Notes under the pieces: generated by a model
The model's input: the letters and a program-made list of their open reading frames with translations, nothing else
Told to the model about the DNA's origin: nothing
Database searches by the model: none
Part shown: positions 46,935 through 62,004 of the stretch, piece by piece
Layout of the letters: each line of letters opens with the position of its first letter
Position numbering within the stretch: the first letter of the stretch is position 1
Program-made: the position numbers and the translations under genes
Assembly: GCA_024364805.1 (NCBI GenBank)
Contig: CM044506.1
Coordinates: 20,161,225-20,225,224, forward strand
Source of the DNA: Euprymna scolopes
Lineage: Eukaryota > Mollusca > Cephalopoda > Sepiida > Sepiolidae
Direction of reading: 5' to 3'
Length of the DNA stretch: 64,000 nucleotides

Positions 46935-49900
46935 AATGTACTGTATTATTAAGCACCCCCCCCAAAAAAAAACACGAAAAACGCGTTTAAGTTTTACGGG
47001 TGTTTTTTTATTTATTAATTTCTTTGAATGTACAGAATAGTTAACACATTTCCTTACAATACCTGTGTTAAGAATGGCTGGCTACATATTGATAACGATG
47101 TTATTTCATAAATGACAGAAAACTGCAGATTTAGAAAGTTCTTAAGAAAGGGGATTTTTTAAATCAATTTTGTACTATCAACTGATAAATGTAATAAATA
47201 AAATAAACTAGTAAAAATCTTGGTAAACCACAAAAGAATCTGACCGAGTCGAACACCTAACTTTGAATCGGATACTCTTCTAGTTTGTTAAACCTTAACA
47301 TTTTAAACCATTCTTAGCACGCGAAGGAGAAAGCTTTAAGTAATCTGTATTTTCACCTTTAAAACTTTTCTCACCTATTCAAAATAAAATTCGAAGAAAA
47401 GTCACAAAACTTTTGTTCGTATCACATTTCCTTATATATACCGAATACTAATGGGAAAATTAAAAGAAATGTATGTCTTACGGCGAGCACAACATGCTAT
47501 ATATACCGAAAAAAAATCAAATCCTCATATTTTATTAGCTCTCCACAGTGACAGAGGGAAGATGATTCAATTGAAGTTGTGTTAACCTATTTATGCCATT
47601 AAAAATATGCAAATGAAACAGAAGAAAAATTAAACGAAAACGTGAAAACATATTTTTATGAAAATATAAATAATAAATTGATTTGCATAACGAAAAGAAG
47701 AACATTACGATTACAAGAGATGTTTTTAATTTATCTCCATTTAAGATTAGAAAAATAATTAAATGCACAAATAATTTGTTCATAAACTATATTTCTACAT
47801 TTATGTTAGCCGAAGAAAAATCTTATGAAAAAAAAAAATCAAATTATTTTATTTTCTTCGAACGAAAGTAGAATTTTAAACAAATAATTTTGGGCGAATA
47901 CTTTTTATTAATACTATATTAAGGCAAATCAATTATATTTTCGTAACAACCTCAATGATGTTTTATATATATTTTTTTTCGGTTTTTTAAAACTTTATTT
48001 AAAAATCCGAAATTTTACAGTCCTCCCCCAATATCTTAAAGATAAAATGTATTACAAGTCTTACTTTTTTAGATGATGGATATTTTTTTATTATTTGAAT
48101 TAATCGGACTACTGTTCTCGTATTTAATGTGAAAACTCAAGATAAGAAGGATAGTTCGATTAATCCTACTAACAGGAATAAAATATGGTACTAGTGTAAA
48201 TTATTCGACTCTAATCATTTCAGCTTCCTATATAAAACTTCTTTTGTAATACAACTTCCGGCGAAAGTTTGAGTTTCACACATTTTTTAATCCATTCATT
48301 CAATTATCGGGCGAAAAAACAGAACAATTAATAAAGCTTGTATCAACATATTAAAAACAACGTTATTTTATAACTGTCTGTAAATTGTATACGATTATTC
48401 AGAAAACCATTATTAACATTTGTTAATAAATAAATGAAAATTAGTACAAAACGTGCTAAACCAGAATAGTAACCGACCCAAAACAGTAAACCTTAATTTT
48501 TATGAAATTAAACAAACTTAATACCGTTTGAATCACTTTCTGGTTTACCAAATCTTAGGATTTTTCAATTGTGAAGTATTCTATTCTTGCATAGAAATTT
48601 TACAATAAAAACAAACGACAAAAATGAAACTTTCTTTTTAGTTTGAAGGAAAAGCTAAGGTGTGCCATAGAAAGTATTTTTCCACATTCATAGTCCGATA
48701 AACCCTTTACAATTGTATCGTCATACACATTGCCTACTTTGGTAGGAAAGTAATTTTCCGAAACAAAACGGATTTAACCCATTAGTTTGTGTGTCTTTTT
48801 AATCAAAATCAGAAAGTTAATAATCAAGGTATTTGAAATTCACGCTTATTATTACATATATTTATTTCTTTTAAGAAAATATTGTTATAATAAAATACTA
48901 TTAATAATATACACTATTCTCTATTCAGGGATCTTCATTTATTGCTAAACACAGATCAAAATATCTTGAACTGAGATCAATAATTTGCCTACTTAAGTTT
49001 ATAGTATAAGTCGAGTTTCACTTGCTGATTAGAGATCCATGTTTTATTAATTGTTAAATATGGAATGCAAATGCCTATTTTTAATTGTTAGACAACGCGG
49101 TATCCAATTACAACATATTTTCTTATTAACATTATGCATGGAGAATTGTAATATCTTCAACTTCACTGCTATTTTATGCAATTTTCTATTATGTGTTAAG
49201 AAAAACAATTATTTCAGAACTTCATTATTTTTCGTATAAATTAGAAGTAAAAGTGTCAGCTTCCTTTGTCTGATTGTCTATCCGAATAGCATGTTAAAAA
49301 ACTCATAACAAGCGATCAATTGTGTGGACGTGTTTATAAGGAGGTGGGAATTAAGAATAATACAATAAAGCAATACACCCATGTTTGAGTGATACCATCT
49401 TCCTCCCTTCAAAACCTGGTATTAACTTTTTTAAAAATTCTCTTTTTATTACCAAGATATAAAGATTGTTTATAAACGGGATGCTTATACATATATTTTA
49501 ATTACACTTTTTGTTTGCATAGAATAGACAAAACGCATATGTTTTTCATACTCGTTGTTATTCGGCTGTTTGTCTTTTTCTCATTGGCGGTCGTCTTTGA
49601 CACGATATACATTTCCGTCGAGACACACACTAAACCACCAAATTATATTTTATATAACTTTATTTCATTTCTGTAAATTTTCTCGGAGTTGCATGCATCA
49701 CTTTTCAATTTCTACATCTCCACTTGGTCCTGCCGAGGCTGCCATGGACTAAGAAGATAAAATATCTTCCAAGCAAATCTCCAGGCAGGTAATTGACCAC
49801 TTACTGAACAGGTTTGTCTTTTGAGAATATATAATACCTTGTTTCTTTGTTATATACTTATGCCACGCAATCAGGTCCACCTTATTGTTTTGTAAAACTG

Positions 49901-50590
49901 TAATGTTATTGTTTTGCTAAACTGAAATTCAATACTGTTATTATATGAATATTTACTCTTAACATTTTATTGTTTAAAACGAAATTTTCCGATGCCAATA
50001 ACAGCTATCTGCCATTGAAAACACCCATTTGAATAAGAATTAACTTGTAGCATACCGTAGTGCTATATTTTGTTTTCTTAGACGATCAATCGGATCGTCC
50101 GGCGCTAACCGAGAGTCACGATATCCCTCAATTGTTTCAAACAAATATTGTTCAAATAATTTTTTAATCTTTGTTTTGACTGGAAAGTACTTTTCCAATA
50201 TAGAAGTTAAATTTAATAAATTAATTTGAAAGTAAATTTGTAAAAGCTATCTAACACATTTCCACATGTAAAACTAACATAACTATGTTTCAAAAACAAT
50301 GTTTTATAAACACAAAATCATGATTATTTTCATGCTTTTAAAAACTTAGAATATTATACTTAAACACAGATTTGTAAACTAATAACCAAATTGGGCTGTT
50401 CTTTTGACATCTGACATTAGAAAGACATTTATGAAAAATACTTTTTATTCGTAGGGTTAGCTACATGTCAGGCACAGAACTTATTGCGTAATGTATTACA
50501 GCAAATGGTGCGCATGCTATCAATTTTCTTTCTCTTGTACCTGATTTGAAGAATAGAGTGTACATCACAATTAAGTTTAATCCATGGTGA
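46935..50590. other. Long AT-rich stretch, no recognised gene
   Basis: Very low GC, with only short spurious frames; possibly intron or intergenic DNA. A ferment of T- and A-runs, no mobile-element signature seen. Confidence 0.45.
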
Positions 50591-50704
50591 GCGGTGCCGA
50601 CGGCCCTTGATAAGCAGCGATAGATACACAGAAACTAATATAAACTAACTGAGCACGCACACAAACTACTCACTGAAGATACACACACACAAACACACAC
50701 ACAT

Positions 50705-50779
50705 AGTAAAAATTACCACATATATCATTCAAACACGCTAGTGTTTGAATGATATATGTGTGTGTATGGTAGTTTTACT
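50705..50779. repeat. Perfect hairpin with 4-nt loop
   Basis: CACATATATCATTCAAACAC, GCTA, GTGTTTGAATGATATATGTG: 20 perfect pairs around a GCTA loop. Beyond a few unpaired TG units, AGTAAAA.TACCA (50705 on) pairs with TGGTAGTTTTACT (50767-50779). It could be a foldback MITE or a hairpin RNA source. Confidence 0.85.
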
Positions 50780-52556
<1,777 letters not shown>

Positions 52557-53206
52557 CCATAATATAAAGCCGAATATCTCTGTGTGTGTATGTGTGTGTG
52601 TGTGTGTGGGGGGGTGTCTGGTCACGAATAGGCTCCTATATGGTTGACTATTATAGAAAATTGATCACATATAATGATAGAAGATGTTTCGAGACACAGG
52701 AATTGGTATGTTTGATCTTGCATAATGATGATTCATTAAAATTGTGGGGTCTGCGTACGCGCCTGGTCCACAAAGTATGGAAATAAAAAAATTAAAAATA
52801 AAAAAAAAACGTTTACAAGTGTTTTTGGTATAGATGTACATAATAATACTTTTATGAGTATGTTTTAACTTAAACAGGGATGGTATAATAAAATTGTGGG
52901 GTCTGCGTTCGCGCCTGGCCTCCATAGAATGGAAATATGTCACGAAATTTAACAAGGTTTTTTTAATATAGATTCACAGAATATTGTGATAAGTGTTTCC
53001 GTGTGAACAGGTATGGTATAATAAATTATGGCGTTTATCTATTTCATTTTTACTTTCATCATATTTTGCTTTCATTTTGGTACCCCCAAATTCGAAGCTA
53101 TCTCTTTACAACCCTTCCTTTTCATAATCTATCATACTTTCATAAATCAGAGTCCATTTTCTGTAGGCTGTTTATCAAACCAGTCAACGACGGGTACTTT
53201 TGCTAT
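52557..53206 (+). mobile_element. Helentron-like element, second of the tandem pair
   Basis: Begins directly after the CTAGT of its neighbour with CCATAATATAAAGCCGAATA and a TCTCTGTGTGTGTATGTGTG leader, and ends CCAGTCAACGACGGGTACTT, TTGCTATT. It carries one internal unit fewer than the first copy, and the shared parts are about 90% alike by eye. The plus- and minus-strand frames across it are incidental. Confidence 0.72.
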
Positions 53207-53249
<43 letters not shown>

Positions 53250-53276
53250 TTATATATATATATATATATATATGTT
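53203..53276. repeat. (TA)n(TG)n(TA)n microsatellite
   Basis: Follows the Helentron-like 3' end. Confidence 0.95.
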
Positions 53277-53454
53277 CATATATAGATTGATTATCATCAA
53301 ATTTGCACTTTTGGCGTCACTTTTGAAACATTTTTTGTTGGAGTTTACTGAACATCAACACTTATTAGTGTAACCACAATATTATAACAAATCATTTAAT
53401 ACAGATTCCAACCTCAAGTTCATACGTTCCTCAAATCTATTAATGTGCATATGA

Positions 53455-53769
53455 ATGCATTTGTGTTATAACCGATATCTTCACCGCTTTCGTTGGTCTT
53501 TTTCTCTTGTATCACTTTTCGCTAGCTGGATATCTCATTCATGTGTCTTTCTACCCTCATTTAAGAATCATTTCTATTTCAAACGACAAAACGGAAGCAT
53601 TTCTTTTGAATTTATTAGAATGAAACTCACGGCACAGTCGAATAAAAGAGAGCTTAACAGTTTTCGCAATAATCCTCTACTCATTAGTTTACTTATTTAC
53701 ATTCTAGTAACCCTGCTGACGTGGGCGTGGTCATTTATTAAACATACGCCAGTCGACACCACCTACTGA
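53455..53769 (+). CDS. Weak candidate small membrane protein
   Basis: 104-codon frame with an N-terminal hydrophobic stretch (FSLVSLFASW), one sequon (NGS), and a C-terminal membrane-like segment (NPLLISLLIYILVTLLTWAW) followed by a short polar tail. The outline recalls the two minus-strand glycoprotein candidates, but it is on the other strand, shorter, basic and has only one sequon. No domain is recognised; T-rich DNA alone can make such hydrophobic frames. Confidence 0.2.
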   Translation: MHLCYNRYLHRFRWSFSLVSLFASWISHSCVFLPSFKNHFYFKRQNGSISFEFIRMKLTAQSNKRELNSFRNNPLLISLLIYILVTLLTWAWSFIKHTPVDTTY

Positions 53770-54995
53770 GCTCGTATCATATGCTATTTTTATAGACAGT
53801 CGCTCCCATCAAGGCATACATTCTCTTGAACTAAGTATTATTTTTAGTATACAATAGCCAGACTCTTACGTTCTTACAACTATCTTGTTTGATAGAGTAT
53901 TTTTTTTTAAATTAGACGGAATTGCGCCAAATTTTCCATAAAATAAAATGAAGATTATTTCGTAAAATATAGAATCGTAAACAATCTATAACTTGTAAAA
54001 CATAATGTATAGTTTATATAAAACGCATTATAATTGAACTCTCTGCCGTAACCACCTACTTTGAACGCGTGGAAACGATTTCTTCTTCATCCAAACATTC
54101 AGACGTAACTATTGAAGGATGAGCTGTAGAGTGTATTGTAGATGACATTAATATTTGGATGATTATTTGGAAGCATTTTTGCTTTCATGGCAAAACTTGA
54201 CGCTAAAAAAAAGCAAAATGTGTAAATCTATGTTTCGAAAAAAATAATTTCATTAAAATCAAGCATAGTAATTAAAGTACTGCTACGTCTAGTTAAATGT
54301 GTATTTGGACAAATGTGTATTTGGACAAAGTAGACATCTGAAATATACAAAACTATGAATATCGAATGTGTTGGTTCTTCTGTTATGTTAGATCTAACAG
54401 CTTCCTGGTTGCTGTTTGTTAGACTAATGCCATAGATAGATAATTAGAATTATGAATTATCAGCGCTTGGTTTAGAATTGGTATAGAAATTGAAGGCAGA
54501 CATCTTAAGATATGCGTAAGCTTTTTTTTGTTGTTTTTTGTCTTGCATCGGAAATTCATCTTGCTTCCTTTTCCGTCAGTTGTCACTGCAGCGAAAGTCT
54601 TTACAAGTTGTCATTCAAATAAAAAAAGTTATCATTGTGACTCAATGACCTTTCTCTACATTATCATTTGCTGATTGAATTGCAATTTTGAAAGTAATAA
54701 TAAAATATCATAGTGTGATAAATATGAGTTCTAGTAAGTTTCTCCAGTCTTAGTCATATTTTGAAAACTAAATCTATTAACAAATTGATGTTTTTTTACG
54801 AAGAAAACATTTATTTTCAATAAATTAATCAGATAAGATTATGCACGACGTAGATAATTCAGAATCAGATCATTTCCGAAACAATAATAAAAAGTGAAAT
54901 CAAGCGAATATTTTCGGGACTATAGGATAAAGTATTATAGAAATTTAATCAGTATATCGATATTGTATCGTCTTGTATCTTTTGTAGAAAGAGTG
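53770..54995. other. AT-rich stretch, no recognised gene
   Basis: A short direct repeat (GTGTATTTGGACAAA, 54299 and 54314) is seen; nothing else is recognised. Confidence 0.5.
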
Positions 54996-54998
54996 CCG

Positions 54999-55500
54999 AC
55001 AAAACTTATACCGATAAAAAACAAAACTTATACCGGTGAAAAAACAATACTTATACCGATAAAATACTAAGCTTACACCGATAAAATACAAAACATATGC
55101 TGATAAAAATAAAACTTTTATCTTACACATGACAATAAAAAAACATATACCGATAAAAAAACACATACCGATAAAAAGCATATACCGATAAAAAAACATA
55201 TACCGATAAATACAAAACCTTTACCGATGAAAAAAATAAAACATATACCGATAAAAAACATATACCGATAAATACAAAACCTATACCGATAAAAAAATAA
55301 AACATATACCGATAAAAATCACATGTACTGATAAAAACAAAACTTATTCTGATAAAAACAAAACATTTACCGATAAAAAACATTTACAGATAAAAACAAA
55401 ACATATACTGATAAAAAAAATACACCGATAAAAAACGTATACTGATAAAACAAAACATATACAAATAAAAAATAAAACATATACCGATAAAAAAACAAAA
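54999..55500 (+). repeat. Minisatellite of ACATATACCGATAAAAA units
   Basis: About 25 units of 15-25 bp, alternating short ACATATACCGATAAAA and longer forms with an extra ACAAA or ATAAA. Every unit keeps a GATAAA core, mostly CCGATAAA, some CTGATAAA. Minus-strand frames of repeated FYRYMFFIGICF-type peptide are artefacts. Confidence 0.93.
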
Positions 55501-55504
55501 TAAT

Positions 55505-56087
55505 AATAAAAAACAGAACTCTGTTTTACCGAAAATGTTTTATATTCTCAGAATAATGTAATCGCCAGATTGCACAAAAAGATTGTGTACATTATATGTC
55601 TACATGCACACATATATGGCTGCCCAGCAAGTTACAATGCATTCTAGATTAGGACATCTTGGTATTTTTACAACAGAAATCAGAGATTTCTTCGACAAGA
55701 GCATATACCTCAACCGTGCATATATTTAGATTAAACTAATAAAATGTATGCGTACTATGTATGATTTATACGATTTTATCACAAAACAAAGTTTCCAATC
55801 GGTGGTTGGTATCTTCACCAAAATATCTACATTTATCATTGAATTGAGTAAAGTGGAGATAGCCAAAGAATGGCAGTAATAAATAACTGCAATTTATTTG
55901 ATGCGATTTGAACATGAATTACCAATTTCATATTCTGTTTCTCTGTCTAATTTGTCTTTGTAAGTTCATGCTTTTTGTCGCACGAACATGTCAGATGAAT
56001 GTCAAATCTTGCAATTCATCCGAAAAGGTTAAATATGAGAATGTTACCTTTAAAGTTAAGTAAGCTTATGTATTACATTACACGCAC

Positions 56088-56090
<3 letters not shown>
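55505..56090. other. AT-rich stretch, no recognised gene
   Basis: Nothing recognised. Confidence 0.5.
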
Positions 56091-56131
<41 letters not shown>

Positions 56132-56149
56132 GATGATGATGATGATTAG
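56091..56149. repeat. (ATT)n(GAT)n microsatellite
   Basis: Trinucleotide tract: about 13 ATT units, then GAT units. Confidence 0.95.
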
Positions 56150-56155
56150 TTATAC

Positions 56156-56365
56156 TTATACTACTAAAGCTGCTACATGTGTTTGATCTTGGTAAACTAA
56201 TCTCAGTGTACCAACCCGAGATACAGAATTGCAATCAATATCATTTTGTGGGTCAGTCACGCAGATGCCTGTGGGGGTGAAGAATGAACTTAAAACATCA
56301 ATTTGTTCACACTGAGCTTTAAAAGTCACAATTTCCTCGACAGCTATTTCCACTAAAATCCCCAC
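56156..56365 (-). other. Unassigned minus-strand frame of ordinary composition
   Basis: 69 codons with a balanced amino-acid mix (VEEIVTFKAQCEQIDVLSSF; GTLRLVYQDQTHVAALVV) next to a trinucleotide repeat. A polypyrimidine tract and CACCCCCACAG|GC form an acceptor-like site within it, so an exon starting there (GICVTDPQND on) is conceivable. I do not recognise it; a repeat-derived relic is as likely as an exon. Confidence 0.25.
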
Positions 56366-56399
56366 CCCAGGAATTTAAGAGTGCGACCAATGAGTGCAA

Positions 56400-58445
56400 C
56401 TATTCATATCCGCTTTCCTTTTACTTTTTCTATTTCGTATATCGTTCATTTTTCTACCAAGTTGTTTTCTAAAATGCAGTTTAAATGATTCAACATTTAA
56501 ATGAAATAGAAAATACTCATAAGTAATAAACATTGACGATTTCTCTTTTTGCTTCATTTTATGTAGCAAAAGGTGAATTTTTGCCCGTTAATATTTTATT
56601 AACCTGGGATGATGATATCCTGATCAACGGAGATATATTAAACTGCTTCCAACGGCAGCATATCTCGGAACAAAACATTCTATACTGCACTAACTGAAAA
56701 GAAGGAGGAATGTCTGGGAGGATGATATCTTTGTCATAGAAGCAAAACTAGTCAACTTCCAAATTAGGAGGATAACAAAATAACAATTATTAAAATGCCA
56801 CCAGAACTGAACATTGACAAAAATAATAAATGTAAATGTGTGTTAAAAAATAGTTCAAAACAGTATTAATTGAAAAAAATACTACACTTTCAGTTTCAGA
56901 TGTGAAATACGAAATCTCCGTAATTTATCGAAAGAATGTTACCCTGTTGGTTGTACGGACTGTCTAAAGACATAGGCGATAAACTAGAATGTTAGTTTAA
57001 ATGTGCGGATTTCGACGAGATTACGGATTCAATCCTGAACAAAAATGAGACTATTTAATAGGATGAAATATGACACGGGCTATAAAACGGAATGCAAACT
57101 GTGAATCATGTTAGACTGTAATAAAAGGATGAGTTCAAAATTCCTCAACGATTCTCTGCTTGCACATAACGCGTATGAAGAAAACTAAGAGGAAAAAGAA
57201 CAATAGAAACATTCAAATAACAGAGGACCAAGAGGTAAATTGTTAAGGATTTGTTTCTACTGCTCAACATACAAATATCATCGGTTGTTGTTATGAACCT
57301 ACGATTACTATGTTGGTCGCTACTTAAATACCTGAAGTTAAGTTTGGTTCTTTAGTAAAAAGGATCACATATGCACTTAGTGTAAAGCATTATTCAACGT
57401 GACGGATTTGGTAATAAAAATCAGAAAAAACAATTTTTCTGGTTAGCGAAAACATAGCGTTTGTAACATGTCTGACTACTGACGGCAGCTTGCATTCAGA
57501 TCTCTAGAAAACAACATTAAAATGATTGACAGTTTTTGTTGATTTACTTTTGATGTTTAAGATATCGATAGATATATTATGTATCACTTTTTCTAAGCAT
57601 ACCACGAGTACAACATCAGTAAACCTATCCATTTTGGGAAACTATATTATACATTGATCTGGATTTGAACATAATGTTAAACCACAGCAAACCACGGGAT
57701 TGCACTTTTTACTCTTAACTGAATTATTGTCCAATTCCTTAGAGAATGAAAAACCCGTCACTTACCTTTCTTCGATCAGAATCATGTGGCGGCAATCATT
57801 GTAATTAACGAAAAGAATATTTTTTCTTCCATGCTTCTGTGTATAGAACTCACTTCTCATGTATATAATACATGTGTGACGTAATCTTAGAGATGTGTGA
57901 ATGCTGCAAAGACTAAGCTTATTTCTGTGTGTTTTTCAACTTTCTCAGTCGTTATATCAAGTGATGTTATGTATAGAATCAATGCAGTATTTCTATAGAT
58001 TATCTTAAATATTGTTGCCTCTTTTTCTTAAAAAGCTTACCCTGACGTACCGGCAACTTATAATGAAATAGTTTTATCTCAGATGTAAGCACTTTACAGT
58101 AATGCATTGACATAAGCGTACAGATAAAGGTATAAGATATTTTCAAACAACATTTATTTATTAGTATATTATGTATTAGAATAAAAAAAAACTTGTATTA
58201 CTATTTACACAACATTCTTATGTATACTCCATATTAAGAAATTGAATGCACGCGTGTCCAGTTCGCCTCGATAATCACGTATGTCAATACAATTCTATGA
58301 AAAAAGAAAACGGGGCTTTATAATAAAAATAAATTAAATAAGGTCTTTCACTGATACACTTTCGTACTCGACAAAAAATATATTCACTTTTCCCTTATAT
58401 TTTGTGACTAAAATATACTTTATACACAGTGGCATGAGAGAGTTT
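56400..58445. other. AT-rich stretch, no recognised gene
   Basis: No motif, repeat or RNA gene recognised. Confidence 0.45.
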
Positions 58446-58449
58446 ATTT

Positions 58450-59220
58450 CGAGAATTTTTTTAAAGAATATAGCAAGGATAAGATCGGACTGTCATGCCT
58501 TCGATATGTCTAAGGTTTTATGGCATCACGGACAAGGGAAGGGATGAGTTTCATATCATGGAGTGTGGCTTCTGCTTGCAAAGAGACATTTGGAGGAGAT
58601 AGTTGTTGGAGTAAGAGATTCCCTTTTCAGTGTCGGTGCAGACAATCTCCAGGTTGCTGAATAGTGGGGAATTGGTGATTGACCATTGATTACAACGATG
58701 TTATAAATATTTCATGAAATCGCGAGTCCTTAATTATTACGATTCCATGTGTATTCTAGTTACTTTGGTATACCTTCGCTTGGTTGTAGCTACTTCTTTG
58801 GAACAATGCCAGCTGCATAACTGTAGAGAGTCTAGTTTGATGAAGAACTTCTGTGTGAGAACATACGGTTCTGCTGAGGATTTGAGCCATTGACTATCCT
58901 ATTTTCACATTGTTCCGAAAGAAATGGATAGATACTACACCATGGAGCATGTGATCTTTCATGGCTTCCCAGTCAGCGTTCTTGTAGTACATTGTGGTTT
59001 TAAGTAATTACCCATCACATTGGGGTTAGGAAATTAGGGTAATTTCCACTATTATCACAATATGATCGAAATTTCCGAGTGGGTTCTTGGCATTTGCTAG
59101 TCCTGTACTAGAAGGCGACAAGTTGTAACAGGGAATGGGATAGAAAAATGCTATGTGTTGGTCTATCAGCTCCGTCTGTGTAACTGCTGTATAGAACTCC
59201 TAGTTTATACGGTTTTACAG
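58450..59220 (-). mobile_element. Minus-strand LINE relic (end of endonuclease to start of RT)
   Basis: The minus strand, read from 59220 leftward, gives TDGADRPTHSIFLSHS, PLGNFDHIVIIVEI (endonuclease SDH-type region), YYKNADWEAMKDHMLHG (about 58990), AQILSRTVCSHTEVLHQTR and RSSYNQAK, then at 58680-58530 NHQFPTIQQPGDC and EATLHDMKLIPSLVRDAIK. This is the linker between endonuclease and RT in Jockey/CR1-like LINEs (LGNSDH, ADWEAMRDH, FIP...H..KPW, RN.AYN, RDAIR.L). The RT core is not seen. Many stops and frameshifts; an old copy, seemingly of another family than the 8-kb LINE. Confidence 0.65.
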
Positions 59221-59224
59221 TTTT

Positions 59225-60925
59225 CACATTATGAACACATTCTTTAGCATTTTCTTCCTTTAACATTCGTCCATTTTATATGATACCAACATTTGTGTGT
59301 GATTGAGGATAAAATGAAAATTACTGTTCTGTGTAGTGAGTTGTATTATTTGACACTTATGTTTACTACATTCGTACTGTATGTGAAAATATTATGTACC
59401 AGGTTGTGATCATTTCCCATCACTCATTACTTTCGGCCACTATTATTTTGACGCGTTGAGGATTTGAAAGCTTTTTGGGCTGCGGTGTACGACTGACAGT
59501 ACAGGGGCTCTAAATCTTAAGTAGAGTAAAGAGGAAATGTTCTATCATTATTTGTATAAGATCAGGGTAACTATTGTATAACTCCACACATGAAAAAATG
59601 ACTTTTCAGTACTCTTGATTATCCATATGCTACAGTTATACAAATAACGACACGGCTAATAATCTTGCGTGAAATCACTGGCATCAGACAAACACCCATT
59701 TTCTCCAACTAATGATATCCAATATCAATAAAAATTACAATACTAACAAAATGAACTAAACAGGCGTGCCTAAAAGTAACCAATCTGGCTTTCTCTCATT
59801 AGTCTTGCCTTAAAAATATCCGAGAATTATGTACAAAAATGCACAAGTCCAGAGTTTATATTGATAACATTCGTTAAGTAGAGAATATAGCAAAAGAACC
59901 AAATGAGCAAGCCTACACATGCTTTAGATTAATATTATAACACCAGGTTGATCACTTGCATTTACACTATCGTTATCATTCGACAAAGTTCCAAGCTGCA
60001 GAAAGTAGTAACTCGTGATATCTTAAAGATCCATAACAGTGTGATGAATAATGCACAATCAACAATTCGCTATAAAACTTTCATTATCTTTGTACGGCAA
60101 CTGATAAAGCTGAACTACTTGATAAGCGATTCAGCTGGAGCTCCTCATAAGACTCCGCAAAACACTTCATTCCAAATTTTGTATTGCGGACATAAATCAT
60201 ACTTAATGGTTTGACTAGCATGTCCTGGCAATCCTAAAAAAAAGGCGTGTTGTCTCCGAACTTTATATCAAATGAATTGTCGCATATTGCTTACATGATA
60301 GCTGTAAATATTATTTATTAGTACCAGTTTTCAAGAAATTACTGACCATCAAAATACTGGTTCTATCAGTGTTCTACATTTCTTCGCAAAATAGTTGAAG
60401 AACTAATCGTTCTAATGTTAGTAAATTACCTAATATATGCTAAACTTTTTTTTTACCATGATTATATATTTAAGCAAGTTCTTACTACTGCATATAACAT
60501 AATGGCTATATTTGAATGCATGTAAGCTAGTTTTTATCTGGTTGAATAAAGTGAATCTGAAGCGGTAGTGATTGATAGATTGAAAGACTTTTGGAAAGGT
60601 TGTCATGGAAATATCATGTAAATCAATTCATAATAATACAGACGATTGAAATTTAGGCAAATGCCAATCAATACACGATGCTATTTTTAGGGCATATTTA
60701 CATTTGTATACGCTCTAATTTCCTCATGACAGCATTAGTGTAATTCCTTATATGTCGTACGAAACGTTAGAATAATTGAATAGATTCAAGGTGCATCAGG
60801 ATCATTATAACACGGTAATGTATTTAGCAGCTAAGCTGACATCTGGAATATTGCCAACGTTTTAATATAATAATCTGTAAAATGTAAAAAGATCCAAACT
60901 TTTGCGTCGGTAAAACATGCTGCTT
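59225..60925. other. No recognised gene
   Basis: An 88-codon plus-strand frame (59948-60214) has no motif I recognise. It could be decayed 5' sequence of the LINE or of the Helitron, but I cannot show it. Confidence 0.35.
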
Positions 60926-60929
60926 TATC

Positions 60930-62000
60930 TGGTAGAAAATAAACAAGCAAAATTTACGCAGTTACAACTGCCCTGCAATGACTTAATTTGGTCATAAAAA
61001 TGCGGCAGTACATGAGTATTTTAAGAATTCAAGGTCAGATTCGTCACAAAATTGGGAGTTTTTTGCCACCTTAAGACGGAGCGACAACGTTTATTATAAT
61101 CTACACCTTGCATCATCTGGAAGAGGAACTACATAGTCGAGAACGTAACAGTAGACTCAATCAAGACATTGACTGAAGGCATTTACTGAATTTTTACATG
61201 ACCTCAAGAGCTGACAAATATGGCAGTTTGAGAGATTCAATTCTTAGGGAGAATAGGATTCCTGAACAGATTGTTAAATGAGTGGTCCTTCTGGCAACAT
61301 ACATAAGACGCCCTCGATACACACTTCAGTCAGAACAAAAGTATCTTTGCATATCTGCAAAGATCCCTGACAAAGAAGACCCTGGCATTCACGCAAAATT
61401 ATTAGCACATATGGTGCATCGACCTTGTGGACCGCTAAATTCAAGTTGTCATTGACAACAAATGCTCCAAAAATTACCCTCCAAAATTTCCCACGGTGTA
61501 CCAAGCATATCCAGTGCTCTTATCCCAAGCACAGGCTAAGGAAACCAGAAGATGGTGACAAGACTGGTACAATAGGAATGAAGAAAAATGGTCGGTGATA
61601 AATCACAAACCAGTCGAAAGTTTCCGACAACCGGGTCTTGCTTAAGCAGTTCAACGCTCACATTAATGTAGAAATTTTCAGCCTGATCCAAAACATCAAA
61701 TACATCCTTAAATAGGTGAACAAACATGTAACCAAGCAGTGCTTGAGCTACAAAGAACTGATGGAGCAGTAAACCATCAAGTACAAATATAAATTGTTGG
61801 TGAGATCCAATAGTTCCAGAATGCAAAAAATGTCAGCAATTCCGAGGCAGCCTAGAGCATATTGGAGCATCCTATTCATGAATATTTCCCTACAATTGTG
61901 CAACTTTCTGTTCATCTTGAAAATGAGCAACACGTCATATTCTTAGCTGATACAGCTCTGTAACGAACCCCAGGTAAATCGCCATTCGACTGTGAAACCA
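60930..62000 (+). mobile_element. Autonomous Helitron relic (Rep/helicase protein)
   Basis: Plus-strand pieces in Helitron order: NLRSYNCPAMT (60950), RIQGQIRHKIGSFLPP (61018 on), LNQDI (61158), KIPDKEDPGIHAKLLAHMVH then RPCGPLNSSCH (61360-61450), FNAHINVEIFSLIQNIKYIL (61648-61710), EYFPTIVQLSVHLENEQHVI (61880-61940). These match the well-known Helitron segments IQGQ..H.IGSLLP, IPD...DP.LH..V..HM.HGPCG, and NAHINVE......IKYLFKY, ending in FP.IV.L.VHLEN.Q.V.F. The HUH nickase motif between 61200 and 61330 and the SF1 helicase are not seen. Broken by many stops and frameshifts; boundaries unknown. Confidence 0.75.
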
Positions 62001-62004
62001 ATAG

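Noticed and set aside
50590-50640. Possible 3' end of the 8-kb LINE (GGCCCTTGATAAGCAGCGAT)
   Set aside because: Only about 20 bp resemble the LINE tail and the upstream sequence does not match.
54945-55383. Hydrophobic minus-strand frames that could look like multi-pass membrane proteins
   Set aside because: They are direct translations of the GATAAA minisatellite (FYRY/FIGI repeats).
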